In this document: piece by piece, positions 22,015 to 32,433 of the stretch
Numbering within the stretch: the stretch's first letter is position 1
Layout: every line of letters begins with the position of its first letter
NCBI GenBank assembly: GCA_012656075.1
Contig: JAAKBF010000121.1
Coordinates: 1-64,000, forward strand
DNA: 64,000 bases
From: Phytophthora hibernalis
Lineage: Eukaryota; Oomycota; Peronosporomycetes; Peronosporales; Peronosporaceae
Direction: 5' to 3'
Program-made: the position numbers and the translations under genes
Notes under the pieces: generated by a model
Databases searched by the model: none
The model's input: only the letters and a program-made list of their open reading frames with translations
What the model was told of the DNA's origin: nothing

Positions 22015-25000
22015 GTGGTCATCGTGGCGCGGGAATGTAATCCGCCGATCAGGGCACGCCGGTCACTTTCCTTCAGCAAGGGCAACCTTGCCGACTGGCG
22101 ACCGAGTGCCCCAAAACCCAACACCACAACTGCCCCCGCCTCGACGCAAGCTTCCACAAGTAGTGCGCGTCGTGGTGCTTCGCATCTTCGCACCATGGCT
22201 CATCCGTCGCATCTTCTCAGCGACGCCACCACCGCCGCTCTCCGTGCCATCACTCCGAGTGACGAGGTAAGCTGCTCCATCTTCATCACCGCAACATCCT
22301 GCACTCCTTCTAACTCGTCGTTCCATCTTCCTTCAATATCACAGGCACGATCGCCGGAGCCTGCCGACGTTTTGGCCCCGCCGAGCCTTCGGTACCGCCT
22401 TCACAACGTCCCGGTCGTCCTCCGCCGGCTGATGGTGGTGCGGCCGAAGGTTCGCCGCTTCCAACGCATCCGTCGTCACCAGAAGCTTCGCCCGTCCTGG
22501 CGTACCTGCTCCGCGGTACTCCCGCGGAGGTATCCGACCTTCGGGTGCCCGGGACACTCGCCTTGTCTCGGTAGGGTGCCAGACCGACACCACCGGTGTC
22601 GCTCCTCCTCCGTTGCCTCGACCGAGCCTTCGGTCTCTGCTCTGGTCGAGCAGCGTCTCCTCCAGTTGGGTCAGCTCGTAGTTGGGGTGGCCCGTCAACG
22701 CCCTCGGCGAGTCGATTCGTCGCTCGACAGCCGGATGGAGCAAGCCACAGACCTCGGTGAGGTTCTGGATGCCGCTGTGGCTCCTGCCCAACTTCCACCG
22801 GGTGAGGCTGAGCTCGTCGTCGACCTTCGTAACCAGGTAATGATCGACTCGCTGACACCGAGGACCGTCTCCGGGCGGAGACGCGAGAACGCGAGCTTCA
22901 GCACCCAACCTACCAGCGACGAGAGTCGTACCCGTGACTCCCTGGATACCTCCGTCAGTCATACATCGCTCTCAAGGACGAGCATGAACAGGCGGTCGCG
23001 CCCTCGTCAGGCCAACGCTGCTATCGCCGACCACGACCGCATCGTGGGGCTCTGGGCAGCTCGCGCGACCACGGTCGAGGCTTCGGTGACGTCGATGCAG
23101 CGACTCCTCCACCAGGACCGTGAGCGTTTCAAGGCTGGCTTGGTGGCCTATACCGAGCAGGTGGTCAAGCATCGGGCTGCCCTCGAAGCTTCCGACCAAG
23201 CCTCGGTCGGTGCAGTCCCTCCTAAAGTTCAAGCCCTCGAAGCTCAAGTCGCGATCTTGAAGCGGGCGAACTCCATTCTGCGTCGCCACGCTGCTCTCCA
23301 CGAGCTCGCTGTTGACACATTGGTACTTGCTTCTGCTGGTACCTTCTTTCCTTGATCCATCGGTCGTCCTAAGCTCATTTCTCCCTCGTCCAGGTATTAC
23401 CGCAGACGACATCGACTGGGAGTTGCTCGGACTCTCTCCTCCGAGCATCACTTCGAAGCGCCGTCGGAGTGCGTCGTCGGAGAGCTCGGAGGACAGTGAT
23501 GAAGAGCCCAAGGCCTTGGACCCGGTGCCGAAACCCTCCGTGCAGGCAGCGTCGGCTGAGGGTGATGCCTCCGAGGATTCGAACGACCTGCCGCTCATTC
23601 CGTCGGTATCCCAACGTCGAAGGAATCGACGCAAGCGTCTCCGGCAGCAAGCCTCCCAAGAGCTGCCTCCGCGGCGACGCCGGCGCATCCCCACACGTTC
23701 CGTCTGGACCGCCGAAGTCAACCCTTCCTGCCAGCAAGCGGTTGGGTCGTCCGTCCAAGAGTTTGGGTGCCCCAGCTCGAGGACCCACGCCTAAACCTTC
23801 GGTCAGTACGCCATCACCTCTCCAGGCGTCTGGGCTTCCTGCGGGATCGCCACCGAGCCCTCCGCCTGGGTTTCCGCCTGCGTCGCCGCCTGTGTCTCCA
23901 CCAAGTCCTCTGCCCGGATCTCCGCCGAGCCCCCGCCTGGGTCTCCACCGGCCTCACCGCCTGGATCTCCACCGAGTCCTCCGCCTGGGTCCCCACCGAG
24001 TCCTCCGACTGGGTCTCCACCGGCCTCCGAATCCTCGGTGTCCTCGACCCCGGCCGAAGGCATTGACTTGAGGTCGATACCGATCCTCGGATGGCCGCAA
24101 TCCTCGCTTATGGGTCGTTTTCCTCAGCCGTGACTTCGCCGGCTCGTCGTGATGGTCGGCCCACCCGCAGTGCGACGGTATTAGCTACTTTGAGGTCTCA
24201 GAGGGAACTGGAGACTCTGGAGGCGTCCGATGACTTCATCATTGGCTCCCCGTCATCGTCGAGTCTTCTCAGACCTCGGGGTCGCCTATTGTTCCAGCTC
24301 CGCTCAAAACCTCGGCGACCCCGACGCCGCCAGTGTCGTCGCAGACGGCCTCGGTCGTGACTCCGCCGACTCCGCTTACTCCGACTCCACCGAGCGTGCC
24401 GGCTGTTCCTGTATCGCAGCCGGTCTCCGCGTCCCTGCCGTCATCGGGTGGGGTACCGACCACCTTCTCGGTCACGACGCCCGTGAACTCGGTGGCGGTG
24501 TCTACTCCGGTCTCTGCTATTGTAGTGCCATCAACTCCTGCGGTCTCGATTGTAGGGCCCACCGATGGTTCAACGCCCCAGCTACTGCCGCCCAAGGGCA
24601 TACACCGGGGTCTCGGTCGGGTCTCCGACGGCCACACGCCCAGGTGACGGCTACGCTTCCGCGGTTCCTGGCACCGACCCAAGTACGTTCACGCCGGCGG
24701 TGCCTACTGCGCCAGGGACACCGTCACAGCGCCTTGCCCTGATGGCTGGACCGTACCTGTTACCTGGATTCACTGCTCCGGGTGCACAAGAGGCTTGGTG
24801 TCAAATCCACAACAGCAGCCTGACTCCACCCATTGCTCGCGGTGTTGATTCCCCATGCTCGGTGGCTGGTATCCAAGCCATGGCGGATTGGGTCAATCCT
24901 AGTCACCCGTGGCAGCAAGTGCGCTCGAAGTTGCTGGAGAACCCGTGCTGTTTCACCATTGATCAGCACCCTCCAGGCTCAAAAATTTCGACTCGTGCCA

Positions 25001-25771
25001 CTGGATTAGCTGGGTTCGTCAAGATGTGGCGTCAATTCCAGGGCGTGTCCACCGACCAAACCGAGAAAGCAGACCTCGGTCTGGCACTATGGGAGCGACA
25101 CCACTGGGTCCAAGTCTCGGCCGTTGAAGCTTTCCTCCGGTGCATGACTCAGAGGCTCGGTGATGACCCTCGGTCATCTCATTAGAGCGGCATGGGCAGA
25201 GTACAACAAGGCTCGGAACCTCAGGGCGGACCGTTTGCGTCAGCAGATGGTGTACCGCTGTTGGGAGTGGTGCGTCAAGCGTTCTGCAAGCCTCGTGAAG
25301 CCCCGACCGAGTTTCTGTTGGAACCCAGTCACCTCCAATACTCGTTCGAAGTGATTGAGTGGGCCCCGACGTCCGAGGATTGAATCGGCGATCTCGCGGC
25401 TCTGGATGCTCGTCAACTGTGGCGGAACTGTTGGGTGGACGCGCCCTCCAGTCACCCATTCAACACTACTTTCGCGCCGTGCAATTCTACGGTGCCGCTA
25501 TTCGTGCCTCGTGGCATGACCGAGGCGGAGGTGATTTCGGGCATTATGGTGGATTCGTCCTTGAGCTCCAAGTTCGATCGTGGCTTCGTGGGTCCCTCAG
25601 GCTTCGGTCGCTGCTCTTCCAGGACCAGCGGATGATGAAGGTAAGGATGAAGGCCAAGCCGAGGACTCAGCTGTCCCTGCTGCCACTCCAACATCCTCCG
25701 GCGGATCTGTGTCTGGCCAGACGTCGAACCTGGATGTGTTGGCTAATTTAGCTTCCTCCACCGACATCTAA
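22015..25771 (+). pseudogene. Element B opposite-strand ORF, Pro/Ser-rich with coiled coil
   Basis: The first frame (22015-23355, 446 residues) is rich in Ser, Pro and Arg and ends in a probable coiled coil (KVQALEAQVAILKRAN). Frames at 23312-23794, 23767-24071 and 24333-24647 continue a Pro/Ser/Thr-rich stretch with PPSPPP-like runs. A globular C-terminal block at 24565-25185 has NPSHPWQQV and ALWERHHW, shared with element A. It continues through 25192-25383 and 25435-25771, ending SNLDVLANLASSTDI. The gene runs towards pol and stops about 450 bp from it. At least four frame breaks are needed. The function is unknown: a relocated Gag and an element-specific accessory protein are both possible. 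Confidence 0.65.
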
Positions 25772-26218
25772 ACCTCGGTCTTGCGCTGTTGTGCTTCGTC
25801 GTTCATTCCTCTTGCTAATCGCACGTTGTCCGAACTCCGTAGTTCATTACCGTTCCACTTAATCCAAATCCATTTTGAGTTTGTTCACATCATATACACA
25901 TATACAATTTAATGCGGTAGTCATCTTCGTCTGACGCTACGGGCCGCATAATCCCCGTAGGCAGTTCATCTCGTCATTTCGCCATCACAAACCGAGCCTC
26001 CCAGGAGACTTGATCGTTCAGTGGTCAGTGACTTCCATTCTGGTACAGTATCATTTTTCGTCTGCTTCTACAGGCTTTCTCATCCATAAACCGAGCCTTC
26101 TAGGAGACTTGGTCGTTCGATGATCAGTGACTTTCATTTTGGTACAGTCTCACGTTTCGTCTGCTTCTACGGGCTGTACCAACCCTGTAGGCAGCTCAAT
26201 CTTCGGTAGCGTTTCGAG
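25772..26218. repeat. Convergent intergenic region with two ~120-bp tandem repeats
   Basis: Two imperfect copies begin near 25988 and 26091 with AAACCGAGCCT, followed by AGGAGACTTG, TCGTTC, TCAGTGACTT and TTGGTACAGT, then TTTCGTCTGCTTCTAC. A partial third copy of the TCTACGGGCT...TGTAGGCAG end occurs upstream (25935-25970) and downstream (26160-26195). The region separates the 3' ends of the two convergent element B genes and could act as a bidirectional terminator or 3' untranslated region. Confidence 0.7.
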
Positions 26219-27960
26219 CTAGTCCTCGTCTGCTACTTGAACCATTTGGAGTCGTCGTTCGCTTCGTCGAGCTCGCAGATAGTCATAAAGCAACCCGCCG
26301 CACGACAAGTTCGATGCTGGTTCCCAGGTAGGCTCATCATAGCCGACCCACTCCACCTTGAACTCTCTGACAGCGCGATTAGTGCTCGTCGTTAGCGGTG
26401 AGTGGTCGTCCAGAATAGCCTCCACTTCGTATTCGCCTGCCACTCTGTCGGGCTCCCAGCTATCTTCCGGCAACAGCTCCTCGTCAAAATCGATCCTCGT
26501 ATCCTCGTTCACCTCAGCTGTCAGCTGACTCCTCGGCCGGTCGCCATATTCGTTCACCGCCTTGAGCCGTGATACATGCACCACTGGGTAGAACCGATAA
26601 CCATTTCGATCCGGCAGCTCTAGCTCATACGCGAGCTCTTCAATCTTCTTCTTGACCCGGAATGGCCAGTGCAATCGGTGTGCTAACTTCTTGGTCAATC
26701 CTGGTTCATGCGTTTCATGTAGAGCCACACCCTGCTCCCAAGCTTGAATAGAGACCTCTGTGCTTCTTCAGTAGTTTCGGGAGACGCCCCAGTCTCTTCC
26801 TGCCCGGTGTCCGAGGTTTCGTTGCCGTCGGTTTCCGTCGTTGCTCCCTACCTTTCGGCATCCAATTGTACCTCTGACTCGTCGCGATTCGGTGCTACGC
26901 CGTTCTCGCTGTCATTCGCTGGAATCCTCGGTACTACTGCTGCTTCACGTCGGTTAAGCGACTCATTGTGCTCGCGGGCTCTCCGAGTCTTCTCGACCTT
27001 CTGGTACTCCATCGCCATTTTCCATGCAATTTCTTGTTGTCGGTTCACTTCTCGGTGCCACGCTAACGCATCAGTTTGACCTCGGGATTCTCGTTTTAGC
27101 GACGACGACATCGCTCGCAGCGTGGACCGAGCGTCGCATCCATGAACGAGGTAGAACGGAGTATCCTTCCGAATGCCGTCCTGAGAGTTGTTGATAGCGA
27201 AGACAAGTCGTTCGGCGATCTCGTCCCAGTCTTGTTGCAACGGGTCTTCCGCATACACTCACACTGACTGCATGACGGTCTTGACTGATCGTTCTTGCTG
27301 CCCGTTTGCTTGCGGACGATAACTCAACGTGGCCCTCGACCGAGATTGCATCATCTCAGCAAATGCTTGGAAAACCTCACTCATGAACCGAGGGTCTCGG
27401 TCATGGCGAAACATCGTTGGCGCCCCGAACCTTCTGTAGACACACTCTTCGAACGCTTGAGCGACTTTTAATGCGGTAGTATCTGACATGGCTTTCCCCA
27501 TGACGAATCCTGTGAACGAGCATTGAAACAGTAACAGCGCGGTATTCCCTCGCCGAGATTTCGGCAATGGTATGACGAAATCCATCGACACCAGCTGGAA
27601 TGGTCTCTCGACTAGCACATTCCCAGGAGAGTACCCTCTGAGCTGCGGTCGACTTTTGCTCGAGCTGTAGTCTGGGCAGGACCGCACATGCCGCTCAATG
27701 TCTGCGTACAGTCCGATCCAATAATAATTCATTTTCGCTCGGTGGTATGTTCGACCGATACCTTGGTGGCCACCTTCTAACGAGTCGTGGCAGCTCTGTA
27801 ATACTTCCTGAATCATCGTAGTGGGTACCACCAGTCGCATCTTAGTCTCTTCTTGGTTTTCGTTACTCCACCGACGGTTCGCTCCGATAATATACAGCAC
27901 GCCGTCCTCGCTTAGAGCAAACTTGTCGGCCATTTCCATGCATCTCTCGCCGCACTGTAA
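26219..27960 (-). pseudogene. Element B pol: zinc finger, integrase, chromodomain
   Basis: Read from 27939 downwards: MADKFALSEDG, the HHCC finger (GGHQGIGRTYH ... CPDY, where the last Cys has become Tyr), and the integrase core with Asp in SMDFVIPLP, Asp in HDRDPRF and Glu in NGQQERSVKT. A single TGA at 27261-27259 interrupts the frame where element A has Arg, consistent with CGA to TGA. The rest continues at 27258-26848. After a small indel near 26715, the segment 26728-26219 has the GPF/R-like region and a chromodomain (FKVEWVGYDEPTWEP). The loss of the zinc-finger Cys and the stop mean this copy is inactive. Confidence 0.9.
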
Positions 27961-27966
27961 CTCAGG

Positions 27967-28476
27967 CTAGCTTCTTCGCCTCGGAGAACAGCCTTGAGGT
28001 TTACCCACCTCAGCTCCTCGTCCTGGGCAGCGTAGACCCTTCATCTTCGCTCTTCTTGAATGGTTACCGGGTCGACATCGTTTGCATTTGATGCTCTGAT
28101 GCTTGCCTCGGTCGTTGGTTTCTGCTTCGTTATGAGTCTCTGAGGCTACCTCACCTGTTTCGTTTTGTCGTGCTACGTCGTCCTGTCCCATCACCAAGGG
28201 ATCGCTCGCAAAACGGACACGCTTCTTCTGTTCTCTCGCTTGTCGACGGGTCGTGACGGTTATGTAATCCGGCCCATCCCTCACAAAATCGAAAACAAAA
28301 TTGTTACAGAGTACTTGGCGGGCCACACGAGTCCGGGCTAGGTTGACCGACGCTCTCTCGTCGGTGGCTGCTTCACCGAGTGTTGGTGTGGCGACCTCAG
28401 GCGAAGGCTCGTAGATGACTTCGTCGATTCGGTTGAGCTCGATTAACTCCGTTTTCCTGGTTTCGGCTGAAACCAT
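27967..28476 (-). pseudogene. Element B pol linker between RNase H and integrase
   Basis: A 169-residue frame, Arg/Lys- and Glu-rich, with TTRRQAREQKKRVRFASDP. It lies between the RNase H and zinc-finger segments in the right order. A frameshift near its end separates it from MADKFALSEDG. It has no catalytic motif and probably represents the spacer of the polyprotein. Confidence 0.6.
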
Positions 28477-28692
28477 GCTGGACTGTTTGCTGTTGAGAGC
28501 TTATGTAGTTAACGAGTCTGCATTGAACTCTCGGATCACGTGGAGAAATTTCACTTGGCTGTGAGTTCTCGGTGGTAGTTGAGTTGGGCCAATAGCGTTT
28601 ACTTCCGACAGGTGATCACCTCTAGGGACTGCTGTATTGCGAGTCTCGAGTCTACCACCACAATTAAACCTCGGTGCCGTGCTCCAGCGCTG

Positions 28693-29409
28693 TCAAGTCA
28701 CCATTGTTGACACCGCGTACTCAGAGTGGTTTATTGCGGTGGTCTCGATATAATCCCTCGCAGACGTCACTACCGTCCATTCCGGTAATTTCCATAATAT
28801 CCATGAGCAACTACCATACCCGTCATTCTTCTTCGTCTTGGCTGAGCCATCAACGGACATCACCAAGCCTTTGTAAGTCCTCGGTAGGCATGCATATTGC
28901 AAGCGTGGGTCCATTCACGCAGTCGGTGATCCCCGTGACGGTGGGGTCACCGGGGCTAACGAGTCTTCCAGTTCAACAAAGCTGGTAAGCCCAGCTTGTA
29001 GTAGCTGAGCAAAAGAACAATCGCGTTCCTTGACTCGGTAGACATTCAGGTACCACGGGGACAACATGACTGCGAAGTGGGTCGTACGACTGAACAATGT
29101 CTTCGACTTATGTACCCACTCCAGTGTCGAGAACCGAGTGTAGACATGGATAGTCCGCCCGACCAGTTGGGTGTAACACACTTTCATCAGAAACAGCAAA
29201 GCTAACACCTCCTTCTCGGCCGGGTGGTAATTCATCTCGGCGTCTTTCAGTACGCGGCCGCAGAATCGCACGGGGTGTAACTTGTCATCGTGGTACTGCA
29301 TCAGAGTGGAACTCAAAGCCCACTCATTAGCAAATAACGTCACGTGCACCTCTTTGGCTCGGTCAAAATGCCGTAGTATCGGCACGTCTGCAACCTTCTG
29401 TTGTGTCAA
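28693..29409 (-). pseudogene. Element B RNase H region of pol
   Basis: 29409-28915 contains the connection/RNase H-like segment (FANEWALSSTLMQYHDDKLHPV, YHPAEKEVLALL) typical of Gypsy pol after the reverse transcriptase. A TGA then interrupts it, and the frame 28914-28693 carries a second RNase H start (SVDGSAKTKKNDGYGSCSWILW, with the first acidic residue). The segment ends soon after. The sequence between 28476 and 28693 is non-coding by eye. Confidence 0.8.
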
Positions 29410-30400
29410 ACTTGGTCGGAAAAGCTGTCGAAACCTCGGACAGTTGTGCAGAACCGTCGGTCACCCCTGTACTTACAGCTTCAGCGGCTGCCTCAGCGGA
29501 CCGCATCAACTCAGAGAACTGGTTCCAACCGCCCTTAGGCTGAACGAACCCCCATAGAGCATTGTCGACCATTCGTTGGCATATCATCGGTGCGTTCTTC
29601 AGGCCAAACGGCATACGCAGCCACTCGAAGTGGCCGAGTGCACACACGAAGGCCGAAATTTTCCGAGCTCTCATCGTCATCATTATTGCCCAAAATCCGC
29701 TAGCTGCATCTAAAGAGCAGAACGACAGGTAGGCTTCTAGGTCCGTTAACAAATCGTCGACCAGCGGCATGGCATACTCCATGATCGCGGTGATTGCATT
29801 CACCATCTTGTAATCAATGCACAGGCGAATATCAACGCCGTTCTTCTTCAGCACGATCACAATCGGGGATGCCCAAGGACTGTCCGAGAACGCCACCAAC
29901 CGAGCTTTCAACAAGCCTTTCAGTAACTCGTATAACTTCTTCAGTTGCTTCAGCGGTGTACGCCGAGCCCTCTATTTAATCGGAGGGTGCCCCTGTACAT
30001 CGATATCGCATACCACGCCATAGGCTGGCGGTGGCAGAGCGTTTCCGCTCGAAATCATGATCTGTTCATGCTTCTGTAACACGTTGATAAATGCTCGTTG
30101 TTGCTCGGACGTGTCCTTCGGGTTCGCTACGTTGGGTCCTGTATAATCCAAAACCGTCTCCGTCAGGTCAGGGAGGAATGCCAGCTCATGTGCGTAATCG
30201 GTCAACTCGATTTCATTTACCACATGCTCGGCCGCATCACCGGGGTCATCGTCAATGTCAACAGCTGCGTTAGCGGAAACACCAGCCATAAGCGCCACGA
30301 ACACCGACTCCAGACGCGCCTCCGAGTCTTCGGCGACCTCGGTTTCCGGTGACTCGCCGGTAATTAAATCGCCGTCACCCCTGTCCGAGGATTCGGACAT
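29363..30400 (-). pseudogene. Element B pol: N-terminal linker and reverse transcriptase lacking its active-site box
   Basis: The segment 30400-29972 is acidic and leads into the reverse transcriptase. After a break near 29975 the frame 29914-29363 has RT blocks DSPWASPIVIVLKKNG, LCIDYKMVN, FCSLDAASGFWAI (first catalytic Asp) and RMPFGLKNAP. The YxDD box and thumb, which should follow, are missing. Instead, Ala/Ser-rich sequence joins directly to the RNase H part, consistent with an internal deletion near 29400. No retropepsin motif (DTG/DSG in context) was seen upstream. Confidence 0.85.
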
Positions 30401-30555
30401 GGTTGAACCATCATATTCCCGGCTTCAATGTCCGTAGTCACCATGTCCGAGGTTGCCAGAGTAACGGTTACTGTCGGTTGGTCACACCCCACTCAGCTGT
30501 GCGTGGCTCTCTTCACCGCTCTGTAGACGATCCACCCGATGCCCATCTTGGTGCG

Positions 30556-31140
30556 CTATCGGTCGGGAAAGAATCTTCCAAGGCGTCGGATATTCCCGCC
30601 GCTCGACTGCTGGTGGTTGACTGCCAACCACTGCTCGTACAGTTTGCTTTCACGCTTCAGTAATGAGTCATCCCGACACTCAGCGTACGCCAGCACTTGC
30701 CATTCGTCGTACTTCGCCGATCGTAGCCGGGTGTAGCCGCGCCATTGCGGGAGATCTCCACGTGGTACCCATTTTACCACCGACTCGTGGTTTGTACAGT
30801 GAGCAACTCTCGGTAACACATTAGTCAGCCGGATAATCGTTGGTTGTCCCCCTTGAAACCTCGTCACTGTCGGCACGAGATTCCCAATCCGGCGAATACA
30901 CCTCGTGGGTGTTCAGAGGTGGACGTCGTCGAGGTAACTTGAACTCGTGCCACTCTCGTCCGGCGACTGACAAATCCTCGGTCGGGCCACCGGCCACTTG
31001 TAGACCGTATATCTGAGCGTCATCCGCATAGGAAGCTGATATCACGCTCACATTCGCGTGTTCGCTGCATCGCTCACTTGTTCCCGCAGCTGCGCGTCAA
31101 ATTCAGTCTCCAACTCCCTCAGACGTCGCGTTAACTCCTG
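30556..31140 (-). pseudogene. Element B Gag-like remnant upstream of pol
   Basis: From 31140 the minus strand reads a short coiled coil (QELTRRLRELETEFDAQ), then frames 31051-30821 and 30876-30556 (KWVPRGDLPQWRGYTRLRS ... ESKLYEQWLAVNHQ). The position directly upstream of pol and on the same strand is where Gag is expected. That makes the plus-strand ORF of this element an extra gene rather than the only Gag candidate. No zinc knuckle is visible. Truncated at about 31150. Confidence 0.5.
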
Positions 31141-31160
31141 GTTCTGAGTAGTACTGTCGA

Positions 31161-31672
31161 CGTCAAGAGTCGGGGTGAAAACTGGACGTTAGTTAGCTGG
31201 ACATATGCTAATATCCCGACGGTTCTATTCCGTTATTGGACAAAACAAATGAATCTGGGCCAATCAAAGTGATGCAAATATATTCGATCGATGAGCGAAT
31301 TGAACGTGGCGTCTACCAAATCCAAGCAGTGGATTGTGCCATGAGCGAGCTTTCCTTTCAGTCCCCCTGTGGAGCTAGCAGGCACAGGTAGCAAACATTA
31401 GATGACACGCAGAAGCCTATCCTATCAGGCGCTGACATTGAACCAACTGCCCTTGTCAGCCCAGCGTTTATTTTTGCAGTAGGCCTTTATTCGAGCGTGT
31501 GCGTGCATCGTGTTGTTGCCACAAATGGTAAGCGCACTCTGCCAGATATAACAACGCTCTCACAAACGGTTGTATCCTTAATTCGAAATAGTGATGGTGT
31601 TAAGAGATGTCAACCTTTACGACCTTCGACGTCTAGGTGTTAAGGGGTCGCTAACACCAAACGTCGACAGCA
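31161..31672. other. No gene recognised
   Basis: Unique-looking sequence between element B and the coiled-coil gene cluster. No frame over 60 codons is protein-like. Confidence 0.5.
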
Positions 31673-32170
31673 CTAGCTCTGAGATGTGGCAGGGGTTTCT
31701 ACTGCAGTTTCTCGAGTGAGATCCACAGGTTGAGCAGCTCCCCCAGCACCCAATTGCTCTCGATCATAGGCCTCCAATAACCCTCGCAATGGTGGCAACA
31801 TTCTGCCTAGTGACGAGCCCAAATCTGCCTGCGCACTCAACGAAGCTGTCGCCTGCTGCTGCACACGCGCGGGTTCCTGCTCAAACTCGCGCAGCTGCTG
31901 CTCGAGCCTCTTATTTGTGACGCGGTGGTCCTCCTGGTCCCGTCCCTGTCCCTCCTCCTCACTGGGCTGCTGCTTGCCCGCAATGAACTGGTCCTGCTGC
32001 CCGACCACGTCTGTCTTGCGCAAGAGAGCCCTCTGCGCCTGTTGATCCAGACGGCTGCGCTGAAAGATCACGTGGCTCAGATCCTGCAGCGCCGCCTTGG
32101 ACGTCTCTGCCAGCGCCGCCTTGGACGTCTCTGCCAGCGCCAGAAACTGCGTCCTCTCCTCCTGCACAGT
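31673..32170 (-). pseudogene. Coiled-coil gene copy 4 (5' end replaced by transposon)
   Basis: About 165 residues of heptad-rich, Gln/Glu/Arg-rich sequence (ERTQFLALAETSKAAL ... RRLEQQLREFEQEPARVQQ-like), ending LDLTRETAVETPATSQS-like. The block LPPLRGLLEAYDREQ resembles MPQMRSLLTAYEQWQ in the U-box gene at 35698-38008, so this is a member of the same family without a U-box. A 24-bp tandem duplication (ETSKAAL twice) lies at about 32091-32140. Its N-terminal end is lost in the transposon inverted repeat at 32164. Confidence 0.6.
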
Positions 32171-32294
32171 TTTTCTCGTTAACGTTACCCAATAATATGC
32201 TGGCGCCGCCACGGGTCTGCATAATATGCAGATTTATGCATATTATGCAGACCCGTGGCCGGCGCCAGCCGGCATAATATGAGACGGCGTCAAA
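32164..32294. repeat. Left inverted end, carrying an extra hairpin
   Basis: Compared with the right end, the left end contains about 55 extra bases. They form a palindrome (TCTGCATAATATGCA, short loop, its complement, 32216-32251), followed by a second, inverted copy of GCAGACCCGTGGCCGGCGCC. The right end is the simple version, so the left was altered after or during transposition. Confidence 0.8.
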
Positions 32295-32433
32295 CGAACG
32301 GATGATTACGGACCATTTGGAGTTTTCGAGATAAACGGCTTTAAAGATTGGTCAACCAAAATCGAACCTAACCGAAATTTCTCACAAAGAGCCCCATCCC
32401 ACAATTACCCATTTTTCCAGGTGTATCGACTCG

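Larger units (their letters stand above)
21240..31160. mobile_element. Gypsy element B (decayed, chromodomain type)
   Basis: This element is related to A but longer. A plus-strand ORF (22015-25771) converges on a minus-strand pol (30400-26219), with Gag-like remnants upstream of pol (31140-30556). No LTR pair was recognised; 21240-22010 is probably a terminal or untranslated region. The word CTCGGT/ACCGAG occurs about fifty times across the element, in coding and non-coding parts and on both strands. Pol carries frameshifts, a nonsense codon and an internal deletion of the reverse-transcriptase active site. Confidence 0.82.
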
